NCBI GenBank assembly: GCA_963751245.1
Contig: CAVVTR010000002.1
Span: 186,001-250,000 of the forward strand
DNA from: CAVVTR01 sp963751245
Lineage (GTDB): Bacteria; Acidobacteriota; Thermoanaerobaculia; Thermoanaerobaculales; Thermoanaerobaculaceae
Reading direction: 5' to 3'
DNA length: 64,000 nucleotides
Position numbers and translations under genes: made by a program. Below, one piece after another: positions 34,649 to 43,382 of the stretch; within the stretch, counting starts at the first letter, position 1, and each line of letters begins with the position of its first letter. The notes below the pieces were generated by a model. It worked only from the letters and a program-made list of their open reading frames with translations, did not search any database and was not told where the DNA came from.

Positions 34649-35884
34649 ATGGGGGAAGGTCCGATCCTGATCGTGGAGCCGAGGCCCGGCGCCACCGCGG
34701 CGCTGGGCGCCTGGGTGCGCACCGGCTCCGCCCACGAGCCGCCCGCTCTGGCAGGGGCGACGCACCTCCTCGAGCACCTGCTGCTCCGGCGGTGCGGCCG
34801 GCGCACGCCGGAGGCCATCGCGGAGCTCACCGACTCGCTGGGGGGCGCCGTGGACGCCTTCACGACCCGGGAGAGCTGTGCGGTGACGGCCCACGTGCCC
34901 GCCGGACGCTTCGACGAGGCGCTGGACCTCACCCTGGACGCGCTGTTCCGGCCGGTGCTCGTGGCCTCCGAGGTGGACACCGAGAAGAGCGTGGTGGCCG
35001 CCGAGTTCGACCTGGTCCAGGACTCGCCGGCCGACATGGCGGCGGAGCGGGCCCTGGCCGCATGCTGGGGCGACCACCCCGTCGCCCGGCCCGTGCTCGG
35101 CGACCGCGGTATCGTCGCCTCCCTCGGCCCCTCCGCGCTGGAGCGGTTCCACGCCGAGCGGTTCACCTTGGACCGGTTGCTCCTGGTGGCTGTGGGTCCG
35201 GTCTCGGAGCGCGCCATCGCGGCCCGGCTCGCCGGCCTTCCCGAGGCGGCGGCGCCCGGACCGGTGCTGACTCCTCCGTCGTGGCGGGCGGGGGTGGAGG
35301 TGGAGCACCGGGAGGGGCTGGAGCAGGTCTACGTCAACCTGGTTCTGCCCGGTCTCCCGTCGGGGGACCCGGACGCGTTTCCCCTGGGGGTTCTGCACCA
35401 CCTGCTGGGCGCCGGCAACTCCAGCCGCCTCTTCCGGGAGCTCCGCGACCGGCGCGGGCTGGTGTACGACGTGGAGAGCGCCGTGTTCTCGACCTCGGTG
35501 GCCGGCGTCCTGGAGGTCACCTTCTCCGCGCCGGTGCGCAACCTGCCCGCCTGCTGGGACGCTGTCGCCGGCGTGCTGGGCGAGATCGCGGCCGGCCGCA
35601 TCGAGGACCGCGAGGTCGAGCTGGCGCGCCAGGCGCTGGGAGCCGGCGTGGTGCTCGGCACGGAGGGCTGCGACGCGGTGATGGAGGCCCACGCGGGGGA
35701 GCAGCTGTCGCGGGGCCGGCGCTTCGATCCGGCGGGAGTGCTGGCCGAACTGTACGCGGTCACCCCCGAGCGGGTTCGCGCGCTGGCGCGCAGGCTGGTC
35801 CGCCTGGACCTGCTGGCCGGGGCGGTGTGCGGCCCCGACGAGGGGGTCGTGATGCCGGGATGGGTGCCGGGGAGGGCGGCGTGA
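34649..35884 (+). CDS. M16-family zinc peptidase (PqqL/processing-peptidase-like)
   Basis: A 411-residue inverzincin. The HxxEH zinc motif is ATHLLEHLLLRR near residue 35, and the distal glutamate is in EKSVVAAEFDLVQD. The C-terminal inactive M16 domain shows the Arg/Tyr motif LFRELRDRRGLVYDVES. There is no signal peptide, so a cytoplasmic oligopeptidase is likely. No Shine-Dalgarno is visible; TACACT ends 8 bases before the ATG, suggesting a leaderless message. dut overlaps its stop (GTGA). Confidence 0.92.
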   Translation: MGEGPILIVEPRPGATAALGAWVRTGSAHEPPALAGATHLLEHLLLRRCGRRTPEAIAELTDSLGGAVDAFTTRESCAVTAHVPAGRFDEALDLTLDALFRPVLVASEVDTEKSVVAAEFDLVQDSPADMAAERALAACWGDHPVARPVLGDRGIVASLGPSALERFHAERFTLDRLLLVAVGPVSERAIAARLAGLPEAAAPGPVLTPPSWRAGVEVEHREGLEQVYVNLVLPGLPSGDPDAFPLGVLHHLLGAGNSSRLFRELRDRRGLVYDVESAVFSTSVAGVLEVTFSAPVRNLPACWDAVAGVLGEIAAGRIEDREVELARQALGAGVVLGTEGCDAVMEAHAGEQLSRGRRFDPAGVLAELYAVTPERVRALARRLVRLDLLAGAVCGPDEGVVMPGWVPGRAA

Positions 35885-36330
35885 CGCGGGTGGAGGTGGC
35901 GGTGCGGCAGCTGCCCCACGCCGAGGGGCTCCCGCTCCCGCGGTACGCCACCGAGCAGGCCGCCGGCGCGGACCTCGTGGCCGCCCTGGACGAGGAGCTC
36001 GAGCTCCGTCCGGGGGCGAGGGCGGCGGTGCCCACCGGTCTGGTGCTCGCTCTTCCCGAGGGCTACGAGGCCCAGGTCCGGCCGCGCTCCGGTCTCGCGC
36101 TGCGGCACGGCGTCACGGTGGCCAACGCTCCGGGCACCATCGACGCCGACTACCGGGGCGAGGTGAAGGTCATCCTCGTCAATGCCGGAGAGGAACCGTT
36201 CACCGTCCGCAGGGGCGACCGGATCGCGCAGCTGGTGGTGGCGCCGGTGGTCGCGGCCACGTTCACGCCGGCCCAGACTCTGCCCGAGAGCGGCCGGGGC
36301 CCGGGCGGCTTCGGCTCGACCGGGAGGTGA
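35881..36330 (+). CDS. dut: Deoxyuridine 5'-triphosphate nucleotidohydrolase
   Basis: A 149-residue trimeric dUTPase that removes dUTP and makes dUMP for thymidylate synthesis. All five motifs are present: AAGADLVA, RPRSGLALRHG, NAPGTIDADYRGE, RRGDRIAQLVV and the C-terminal RGPGGFGSTGR, which closes over the active site. The GTG start overlaps the M16 peptidase gene. Confidence 0.97.
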   Translation: MTRVEVAVRQLPHAEGLPLPRYATEQAAGADLVAALDEELELRPGARAAVPTGLVLALPEGYEAQVRPRSGLALRHGVTVANAPGTIDADYRGEVKVILVNAGEEPFTVRRGDRIAQLVVAPVVAATFTPAQTLPESGRGPGGFGSTGR

Positions 36331-36331
36331 C

Positions 36332-37102
36332 GTGCGGCTGAGCATCCTCGCCTCCGGCTCCAGCGGCAACGCGGTGCTGCTCGAGGCCGACGGCGTCCGC
36401 GTGCTGATCGACTGCGGGCTGTCCACGCGCCAGATCCAGCGCCGCATGGAGCTGTCCGGTACCGTGCCCCACGCCCTCGACGCCGTGCTCGTGAGCCATG
36501 AGCACAGCGATCACGTCCGCGGGCTGGAGGTGTTCTGCCGGCGGTTCAAGGCGCCCCTCCTGGCCACGTCGGGCACCGCCGCGGGTCTCCCGGCCGGCGT
36601 CGTGCCGGCCGCGCTGCTCACCTCTGGACGGGAGGTCCTCTTCGGGGAGCTGGTGGTGACTCCGGTGGCCACGAGCCACGACGCCCGCGAGCCCGTGGGC
36701 TTCGTCTGCGAGCACCGCGGCTGCCGGGTCGCCCTGGTCACCGACACGGGGTGCATCACGGAGCTCCTGGTGGAGCGGCTCGCCGGCTGCCACGGCCTGC
36801 TCGTCGAAGCCAACCACGACGTCGAGATGCTGCGCTACGGCTCCTACCCGTGGTACCTCAAGCAGCGGATCGCCTCGCGCACCGGGCACCTGTCCAACGA
36901 GCAGTGCCGCGACGCGCTGGAGCGGGTGGCCCACTCCGACCTCGAGGTCGTGGTCGGCATGCACCTGTCGCAGGAGAACAACCGCCCCGAGGTGGCTGCG
37001 CGGGAGCTCAAACGGGCCCTGGCGGGCTCGGGGATCCGGATCGAGGTGGCGCGCCAGGACGCGCCGCTGGTCGTCGAAGTCGCCGGTCCGTCCGGCGTGT
37101 AG
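36332..37102 (+). CDS. Metallo-beta-lactamase-fold hydrolase, YycJ/WalJ-like
   Basis: A 256-residue protein. It starts with LSILASGSSGNAVLLEADG, then VLIDCGLSTRQIQRRM, the metal motif SHEHSDHVRG (HxHxDH), TSHDAREPVGF, VTDTGC and EANHDVEMLRYGSYPWYLKQRI plus GHLSNEQC, the full signature of the YycJ/WalJ group, thought to be a 5' exonuclease. GTG start with GGGAGG, immediately after dut and 14 bases before purS. Confidence 0.9.
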   Translation: MRLSILASGSSGNAVLLEADGVRVLIDCGLSTRQIQRRMELSGTVPHALDAVLVSHEHSDHVRGLEVFCRRFKAPLLATSGTAAGLPAGVVPAALLTSGREVLFGELVVTPVATSHDAREPVGFVCEHRGCRVALVTDTGCITELLVERLAGCHGLLVEANHDVEMLRYGSYPWYLKQRIASRTGHLSNEQCRDALERVAHSDLEVVVGMHLSQENNRPEVAARELKRALAGSGIRIEVARQDAPLVVEVAGPSGV

Positions 37103-37116
37103 TCCAGGGAGGCGCC

Positions 37117-37356
37117 ATGCTGGTCGAAGTCCGTATCAAGCCCAAGGCCGAGGTGCTGGACCCGCAGGGGGAGGCGATCCGTCGCGTCCTCGGTGGGCTC
37201 GGCTATGAGGAGGTCTCGCAGGTCCGGGTGGGCAAGCTCATGCTCCTGGAGGTCGCCGACGGCGATCCGGAGACCGTGCGCGCCCGGGTCGAGGCCGCGT
37301 GCCGGGAGCTCCTCGCCAACCCCATCATGGAGACGTTCGAGGTGAGGCTGCCATGA
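37117..37356 (+). CDS. purS: Phosphoribosylformylglycinamidine synthase subunit PurS
   Basis: A 79-residue subunit that bridges PurQ and small PurL to deliver ammonia to FGAM synthase. The sequence (VEVRIKPKAEVLDPQGEAI, GYEEVSQVRVGK, LLANPIMETFEV) is a typical PurS. GGGAGG precedes the ATG; its stop overlaps purQ (ATGA). It starts the purSQLF run. Confidence 0.95.
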   Translation: MLVEVRIKPKAEVLDPQGEAIRRVLGGLGYEEVSQVRVGKLMLLEVADGDPETVRARVEAACRELLANPIMETFEVRLP

Positions 37357-38057
37357 GCCACGCCGGGCGCCGTCCGCGGGTGGCCGTCATCGTCTTTCCG
37401 GGATCGAACTGCGACCGGGACGCCCTGGCCGCCGTGGACGCGGTGGGCGGCGAGAGCGTGCCCGTGTGGCACCAGAGCGCCGACCTCGCCGGCTGCGGCG
37501 CCGTGATCCTGCCGGGGGGGTTCTCCTACGGGGACTACCTCCGCGCCGGGGCCATGGCGGCCCACTCGCCGGTGATGGACGCCGTGCGCCGCCACGCGGA
37601 CGCGGGAGGGCCGGTTCTGGGCATCTGCAACGGGTTCCAGGTCCTGCTCGAGGTGGGGCTGCTCCCCGGGGCCATGCAGATGAACCGCACCCTCCGGTTC
37701 ATCTGCCGCGAGGTCAACCTGCGGGTGGAACGCGACGACCTGCCGTTGCTGCGCCACCTGCGGCGCGGCCAGGTGCTGCGGCTGCCCATCGCCCACAAGG
37801 AGGGCAACTGGTTCGCCCCCGCCGAGGTCGTGGACCGGGTGGAGGCGGAGGGGGCCGTGGCGCTGCGCTACTGCGACGCCGGAGGGGAGGTCGCGCCGGA
37901 GGCGAACCCCAACGGCGCGCTGCACTCCATCGCCGGCCTCGTCAACCGGGAGGGCAACGTCCTCGGGCTGATGCCGCATCCCGAGCGGCGCGTCGACGCG
38001 CTGCTGGGGGGGGTGGACGGGCGCGCCCTGATCCGGGCGCTGGTGGAGGTCGCATGA
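37353..38057 (+). CDS. purQ: Phosphoribosylformylglycinamidine synthase subunit PurQ
   Basis: A 234-residue class I glutamine amidotransferase supplying ammonia to PurL. Visible are VIVFPGSNCDRDA, LPGGFSYGDYLRAG, the nucleophile elbow GICNGFQVLLE, and the C-terminal catalytic HPERR with NPNGALHSIAGLVN. The ATG overlaps purS by four bases, and the stop overlaps purL. Confidence 0.97.
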   Translation: MSHAGRRPRVAVIVFPGSNCDRDALAAVDAVGGESVPVWHQSADLAGCGAVILPGGFSYGDYLRAGAMAAHSPVMDAVRRHADAGGPVLGICNGFQVLLEVGLLPGAMQMNRTLRFICREVNLRVERDDLPLLRHLRRGQVLRLPIAHKEGNWFAPAEVVDRVEAEGAVALRYCDAGGEVAPEANPNGALHSIAGLVNREGNVLGLMPHPERRVDALLGGVDGRALIRALVEVA

Positions 38058-40240
38058 GCTGGGACACGCCGGCCACCGTTGAGCTCGCGCGCGAGCACGG
38101 TCTCAAGGACGAGGAGTACCAGCGCGTCCTCGACGAGCTGGGCAGGACGCCGAACCTCACCGAGCTCGGGATCTTCTCGGTGCTGTGGTCCGAGCACTGC
38201 TCCTACAAGTCGTCGCGGGTGCACCTGCGGAAGTTCCCCACCACGGGACCCCGCGTGGTCCAGGGTCCCGGCGAGAACGCCGGCGTGGTGGACATCGGCG
38301 AGGGGTGGGTCGCGGTCTTCAAGATGGAGTCCCACAACCACCCCTCGTTCCTGGAGCCGTACCAGGGCGCCGCCACCGGAGTCGGCGGCATCCTGCGGGA
38401 CGTCTTCACCATGGGCGCGCGCCCGGTGATGCTGCTGGATTCCCTGCGCTTCGGCCGCCTGGAGGCGCCCCGCATGGGGCACCTCGTGGATGGCGTCGTC
38501 CGCGGCATCGGCGACTACGGGAACTGCGTCGGGGTGCCCACCGTGGGCGGCGAGGTGGACTTCCACCCCAGCTTCGACGGCAACATCCTGGTCAACGCCA
38601 TGTGCGTGGGCATCGCCCGCGCGGACAAGATCTTCTACGCCCGCGCTTCGGGGCCCGGGAACCGGATCGTCTACCTCGGCTCCAAGACGGGGCGGGACGG
38701 CATCCACGGTGCCACCATGGCCTCCGACGTCTTCGACGAGAAGGCAGCGGAGAAGCGCCCCACCGTCCAGGTCGGCGACCCCTTCACCGAGAAGGTGCTC
38801 ATCGAGTGCTGCCTGGAGCTCATGGAGCAGGACCTCGTGGTGGGCATCCAGGACATGGGCGCCGCGGGGCTCACGTCCTCGGGGTTCGAGATGGCGGCGC
38901 GGGCCGGGTGCGGGCTGGCGCTGGACCTGGACCGCGTGCCGGTGCGGGAGGAGGGGATGACCCCCTACGAGCTCATGCTCTCCGAGTCGCAGGAGCGCAT
39001 GCTGCTGGTGGTCCTCCCGGAGAAGACCGGCGAGGTCCTCGCCCTGTGCCGCCGCTGGGGCCTCGACGCCGTGGACGTGGGCGAGGTGGTGCCGGAGCCC
39101 GAGGTGCGGGGCACCTTCGGCGGGCGCGAGGCGTTCCGCCTTCCCGTGTCGCCCCTGGTGGACGAGGCGCCCCGCTACGAGCGGCCGACCCTCGATCCGG
39201 CCCCGGAGCGGCAGGCGGTCGCCCCCGTGGTGGGGGCCAGGGACTTCGGCGCCGACCTGCGAACGCTCCTCGCCGACCCGCGGATGGGCACGGCCCGCCG
39301 CGTCTGGCAGCAGTACGACCAGTCGGTGGGGGCCGCGACGGTGGTCGGCCCCGGTGCCGACGCGGCGCTCCTCCTGGTCCCGGGGACGCGAATCGGCCTG
39401 GCCGCGGTCACAGACTGCAACGCCGTCGCGTGCGGCCTCGACCCCTACCGGGGCGCGGCGCAGGCGGTGGCGGAGTCGGTTCGCAACCTCGCCTGCGTGG
39501 GCGCCGAGCCCGTGGGGCTCACCGACTGCCTCAACTTCGGCTCGCCGGAGGTGCCGCGGGTCATGGGTCAGTTCGTCGCCGCCGTGGAGGGGATGGCCGA
39601 CGCCTGCCGGGCGTTCGAGGTCCCGGTGGTGTCCGGCAACGTCTCCTTCTACAACGAGACGGCGGGGGCGAGCATCCTGCCGACGCCCACCGTGGGGATG
39701 GTCGGCGTGGTGCCCGACGTTCGCCACGTTCCCCGGTCCCGGTGGGCCGAGGGCGACGTCGTCCTCCTCCTGGGCGCCCTGGAAGGCGAGCTGGGGGCGG
39801 GACGGTTTCTGCAGGTGGTGATGGGGCGCGAGGCGGGGCCCGTCCCGGCGGTGGACGCCGTCCGGGCGAAGCGGACCGCAGGCGTGGTGCGGGAGCTCGT
39901 GAGGCTTTCCCTGGTGGCCGTCCGGGACGTCTCGGACGGTGGGCTCGCGGTGACGGCGGCGGAGATGGCCGGCGGGTGCGTGGGCGCGTCGCTGGAGATC
40001 CCCGCCGGCGCCGACCCCGCCAGGGTGCTGTTCGGAGAGTGGGGGGACCGCTACCTGCTGGCGGTGCCCGCGTCCCACGAGGAGGCGGTGCGGAATGCGT
40101 GCGAGGGGTTCGAGCTGATCCGGCTGGGCGAGGCCGGCGGGACGCGGCTGCGGTTCAGCCGCGCCGGCGCCGCTCTCGTGGACGAGGCGGTGGCGGACCT
40201 CGAGGCGTTGCGGGAGTCGGGTCTGGGCTTCCTGGAGTGA
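38054..40240 (+). CDS. purL: Phosphoribosylformylglycinamidine synthase subunit PurL (small type)
   Basis: A 728-residue ATP-dependent synthase converting FGAR to FGAM together with PurS and PurQ. Motifs include LWSEHCSYKSSR, KMESHNHPSFLEPYQGAATGVGG, RDVFTMGARP, TVGGEVDFHPSF, and in the second half TDCNAVACGLDPYRGA, NFGSPEVP and VSGNVSFYNE. The length and presence of PurS agree with the small-PurL system of Gram-positives and many other phyla. Overlaps purQ (ATGA). Confidence 0.97.
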   Translation: MSWDTPATVELAREHGLKDEEYQRVLDELGRTPNLTELGIFSVLWSEHCSYKSSRVHLRKFPTTGPRVVQGPGENAGVVDIGEGWVAVFKMESHNHPSFLEPYQGAATGVGGILRDVFTMGARPVMLLDSLRFGRLEAPRMGHLVDGVVRGIGDYGNCVGVPTVGGEVDFHPSFDGNILVNAMCVGIARADKIFYARASGPGNRIVYLGSKTGRDGIHGATMASDVFDEKAAEKRPTVQVGDPFTEKVLIECCLELMEQDLVVGIQDMGAAGLTSSGFEMAARAGCGLALDLDRVPVREEGMTPYELMLSESQERMLLVVLPEKTGEVLALCRRWGLDAVDVGEVVPEPEVRGTFGGREAFRLPVSPLVDEAPRYERPTLDPAPERQAVAPVVGARDFGADLRTLLADPRMGTARRVWQQYDQSVGAATVVGPGADAALLLVPGTRIGLAAVTDCNAVACGLDPYRGAAQAVAESVRNLACVGAEPVGLTDCLNFGSPEVPRVMGQFVAAVEGMADACRAFEVPVVSGNVSFYNETAGASILPTPTVGMVGVVPDVRHVPRSRWAEGDVVLLLGALEGELGAGRFLQVVMGREAGPVPAVDAVRAKRTAGVVRELVRLSLVAVRDVSDGGLAVTAAEMAGGCVGASLEIPAGADPARVLFGEWGDRYLLAVPASHEEAVRNACEGFELIRLGEAGGTRLRFSRAGAALVDEAVADLEALRESGLGFLE

Positions 40241-40242
40241 GC

Positions 40243-41649
40243 GTGACGGAGCGCGAGGACCACTTTCACGACGAGTGCGGCGTCTGCGCGGTGATCGGCC
40301 ACGCGGACGCGGCGAACCTCGTCTACCTGGGCCTCTACGCGCTCCAGCATCGGGGCCAGGAGTCGGCGGGCATCGCCGCCTTCGACGGCGCAGAGCTCCA
40401 CCACATCAAGGCCATGGGGTACGTGGCCGACATCTTCGACCGCGACCGGCTCGACGAGCTTCCCGGCGAGGCCGCCGTCGGACACGTGCGTTACTCCACG
40501 GCCGGCGACTCCTCCCTGGTCAACGCCCAGCCCATGGTCGCCAAGACCAACCGCGGGCGGATCGCCCTGGCCCACAACGGGAACCTGGTCAACGCGCTGC
40601 GGTTGCGCCACGGCCTGGAGGGCGAGGGCGCGATCTTCCAGTCCACCTCCGACAGCGAGGTCTTCCTCCACCTGGTGGCACGCTCCCGCGCGCGCACCAT
40701 CGAGGAGGCGCTGGTGGAGAGCCTGGACGCCGGCATCGGCGCGTACTCCCTGGCGCTGCTGGTCGACGGCCGGCTGTTCGCCGCCCGCGACCCCCACGGC
40801 TTCCGTCCCCTGGCGCTGGGGCGCCTCGACGAGGCCTGGGTGGTGGCGTCGGAGAGCTGCGCCTTCGACCTCCTCGGTGCCCGCTTCGTGCGGGAGGTGG
40901 CCCCGGGCGAGGTGGTGGAGCTCAACGGCGAGGAGCCGCGGGTGCTGCGGCCCGCGAGCTCGGGGCCCCACGCCCACTGCGTCTTCGAGCACGTCTACTT
41001 CGCCCGGCCGGACTCCCGCATCTTCGGCGAGAACGTCGCACAGGTCCGGGAACGCCTGGGCGAGGCGCTGGCCCGGGAGCATCCTGCCGATGCCGACGTC
41101 GTGGTCGGCGTCCCCGACTCCGGCGTGCCCGCCGCGCTGGGCTACTCCCGCCGGTCCGGTTTGCCCTTTGCCCTGGGGCTGGTCCGCAACCACTACGTCG
41201 GCCGGACGTTCATCGAGCCCCGGCAGTCGATCCGCCACTTCGGCGTCAAGGTGAAGCTCAACGCCGTCCGCGCCCTCGTCGAGGGCCGCCGGGTCGTGCT
41301 GGTGGACGACTCCGTCGTTCGCGGCACCACCTCGCGCAAGATCGTCATGATGCTCAAGGCGGCCGGCGCCCGGGAGGTGCACCTGCGCATCTCGTCGCCG
41401 CCCACCACGGGCCCGTGCTTCTACGGAATCGACACCCCCGAGCGCCGGGAGCTGATCGCCGCTTCCCAGAGCGTGGAGCAGATTCGCGCCTACGTGGGCG
41501 CGGACTCCCTCGGCTACCTGAGCGAGGAGGGGATGCTGGGTTGCCTGGCCACGCCGGCAGAGAACTTCTGCACCGCGTGCTTCTCCGGCAACTACCGGGT
41601 CCTCGACACCGACGGCCACGCGGACGTGATGGACAAGCACAACCGCTGA
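40243..41649 (+). CDS. purF: Amidophosphoribosyltransferase
   Basis: A 468-residue enzyme for the first committed purine step, making phosphoribosylamine from PRPP and glutamine. The N-terminal Cys nucleophile (CGVCAVIG) follows an 11-residue propeptide, as in the Bacillus type. The [4Fe-4S] cysteines are near HCVFEHVYFARPDS and in GCLATPAENFCTACFSGNYR. The PRPP loop is VVLVDDSVVRGTTSRK. I chose GTG 40243, six bases after GGAG; GTG 40237 would overlap the purL stop (GTGA). Confidence 0.96.
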   Translation: MTEREDHFHDECGVCAVIGHADAANLVYLGLYALQHRGQESAGIAAFDGAELHHIKAMGYVADIFDRDRLDELPGEAAVGHVRYSTAGDSSLVNAQPMVAKTNRGRIALAHNGNLVNALRLRHGLEGEGAIFQSTSDSEVFLHLVARSRARTIEEALVESLDAGIGAYSLALLVDGRLFAARDPHGFRPLALGRLDEAWVVASESCAFDLLGARFVREVAPGEVVELNGEEPRVLRPASSGPHAHCVFEHVYFARPDSRIFGENVAQVRERLGEALAREHPADADVVVGVPDSGVPAALGYSRRSGLPFALGLVRNHYVGRTFIEPRQSIRHFGVKVKLNAVRALVEGRRVVLVDDSVVRGTTSRKIVMMLKAAGAREVHLRISSPPTTGPCFYGIDTPERRELIAASQSVEQIRAYVGADSLGYLSEEGMLGCLATPAENFCTACFSGNYRVLDTDGHADVMDKHNR

Positions 41650-41689
41650 CCGCCCCGACGACCGGGCGGTCGCGTAGAATGGCGGGCAT

Positions 41690-42748
41690 ATGAGCCAGCC
41701 GCCCGACGCCGGAGCACCCCTCACCTACGCCGCGTCCGGCGTGGACATCGACGCCCAGGACCGCGCGCTGGCGCGCATCAAGGAGCTCGCCCGCTGCACT
41801 TTCACGGCCGGTGTGCTGTCGGAGATCGGCGGCTTCGGCGGCCTGTTCACCCTGGAGCCCGGCAACGCCTCCGGCACCGTCCTGGTGGCCTCGGCCGACG
41901 GGGTGGGCACGAAGCTCAAGGTGGCGCAGCTGGCGGGCATCCACCACACCGTCGGCGAGGACCTGGTCAACCACTGCGTCAACGACATCCTGGTCCAGGG
42001 CGCCCGGCCCCTGTTCTTCCTGGACTACCTGGCCACCGGCCACCTGGAGCCCGGTGTCGCCGTCTCGGTGGTCGAGGGGCTGGCGCGCGGGTGCGCCGCC
42101 AACGGCTGCGCCCTCCTCGGCGGGGAGACCGCGGAGATGCCGGGCTTCTACGCGCCCGGCGAGTACGACGTCGCCGGCTTCATCGTCGGCGCCGCGCGGC
42201 GGGACCGCCTGGCGGGACCCGCGCGGGCGGCGGCGGGGATGACGCTCGTGGCGCTGCCGTCGGCGGGGCTGCACACCAACGGCTACTCCCTGGCGCGCAC
42301 GGTCTTCTTCGGCACCCTGGGGTTCGGCGTGGATGCCGTGGTGCCGGAGCTGGGGCGCACCGTGGCGGAGGAGCTGCTCGCCGTGCACCGGTCCTACCTG
42401 GGGCCGGTGGCGCCCCTCCTGGAGGGCGGCCTGGTGGCCAGCGCGGCCCACATCACCGGCGGAGGCATCCCCGACAACCTGCCACGGGCGCTGCCTGCCG
42501 GAGTCGGGGCGGAGATCGACCTGGGTTCCTGGGAGGAGCCCGCCGTGTTCGGGGTGATCCGCCGCGCCGGGCGGGTGCCCGAGGACGACATGCGGCGGAC
42601 GTTCAACCTCGGCGTGGGCATGATCCTGGTGGTGGAGGACGCGAGGGCCGGTGAGGTGCTCGACCGCCTCGCCCCGGAGGGTGCCTGGGTCATCGGCCGG
42701 ACTCTCGCCGGCGCCGGCGTGCGGTTCGCCGGGGGCGGCCGTGGCTGA
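41690..42748 (+). CDS. purM: Phosphoribosylformylglycinamidine cyclo-ligase
   Basis: A 352-residue AIR synthetase that closes the imidazole ring. Motifs are YAASGVDIDAQDRAL, ASADGVGTKLKVAQL, NHCVNDILVQGARPLFFLDY, LLGGETAEMPGFY, LPSAGLHTNGYSLAR and HITGGGIPDNLPR. TAGAAT lies 9 bases before the ATG without any Shine-Dalgarno, so the gene may have its own leaderless transcript. purN starts within its last codons. Confidence 0.97.
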   Translation: MSQPPDAGAPLTYAASGVDIDAQDRALARIKELARCTFTAGVLSEIGGFGGLFTLEPGNASGTVLVASADGVGTKLKVAQLAGIHHTVGEDLVNHCVNDILVQGARPLFFLDYLATGHLEPGVAVSVVEGLARGCAANGCALLGGETAEMPGFYAPGEYDVAGFIVGAARRDRLAGPARAAAGMTLVALPSAGLHTNGYSLARTVFFGTLGFGVDAVVPELGRTVAEELLAVHRSYLGPVAPLLEGGLVASAAHITGGGIPDNLPRALPAGVGAEIDLGSWEEPAVFGVIRRAGRVPEDDMRRTFNLGVGMILVVEDARAGEVLDRLAPEGAWVIGRTLAGAGVRFAGGGRG

Positions 42749-43373
42749 CCGGACGGCGGCGGTGGCCGTGCTCCTTTCCGGGCGTGGCTCGAACCTCGTG
42801 GCGCTGGCCGACGCCTGCGCCCGGGGAGAGGTGCCCGCGTCCATCGTGCTCGTGCTCTCCAACCGCCCCGACGCACCGGGTCTCGAGCGCGCCGCGGAGC
42901 GGGGCATTCCCACGCGGTGCATCCCCTCGCGGGGCGTGCCGCGGGAGGAGCACGAACGGCTGATGTCCGCCGCAGTGCTCGGGTCCGGCGCGGCGTGGGT
43001 GTGCCTGGCCGGCTACATGCGGCTGCTGGGGCCCACCTTCGTGGACGCCTTCCCGCGGCGCATCCTCAACATCCATCCGGCGCTGCTGCCCGCCTTCCCG
43101 GGCCTCGACGGCCAGCGGCAGGCGCTGGAGCACGGCGTCAAGGTCTCCGGATGCACCGTGCATCTCGTCGACGCCGGCCTCGACTCGGGGCCGATCGTGG
43201 TGCAGCGCACCGTACCGGTGCTCGACGACGACGACGTCGGGACCCTGGCGCACCGGATCCTGGAGCAGGAGCACGTGGCCTACCCCCAGGCGCTCCGGAT
43301 GCTGCTCACCCGCGCGTGGCGCATCGAGGGCAGGCGCGTCCTGTTCGATCAGCAGTCCCTTGCGGGGGGGTGA
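42741..43373 (+). CDS. purN: Phosphoribosylglycinamide formyltransferase
   Basis: A 210-residue 10-formyl-THF-dependent transformylase. It shows VLLSGRGSNLVAL, SNRPDAPGLERA, the LAGYMRLLGP segment, NIHPALLPAFPG (catalytic Asn/His) and the SGCTVHLVDAGLDSGPIV motif with catalytic Asp. The GTG overlaps purM by 8 bases. It ends the pur run; pilT on the opposite strand stops 9 bases later. Confidence 0.96.
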   Translation: MADRTAAVAVLLSGRGSNLVALADACARGEVPASIVLVLSNRPDAPGLERAAERGIPTRCIPSRGVPREEHERLMSAAVLGSGAAWVCLAGYMRLLGPTFVDAFPRRILNIHPALLPAFPGLDGQRQALEHGVKVSGCTVHLVDAGLDSGPIVVQRTVPVLDDDDVGTLAHRILEQEHVAYPQALRMLLTRAWRIEGRRVLFDQQSLAGG

Positions 43374-43382
43374 CGGGACCGT

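Noticed and set aside
37868..40078. 736-residue minus-strand open frame
   Set aside because: Antisense to purL with its full set of motifs; His/Gly/Arg-rich shadow.
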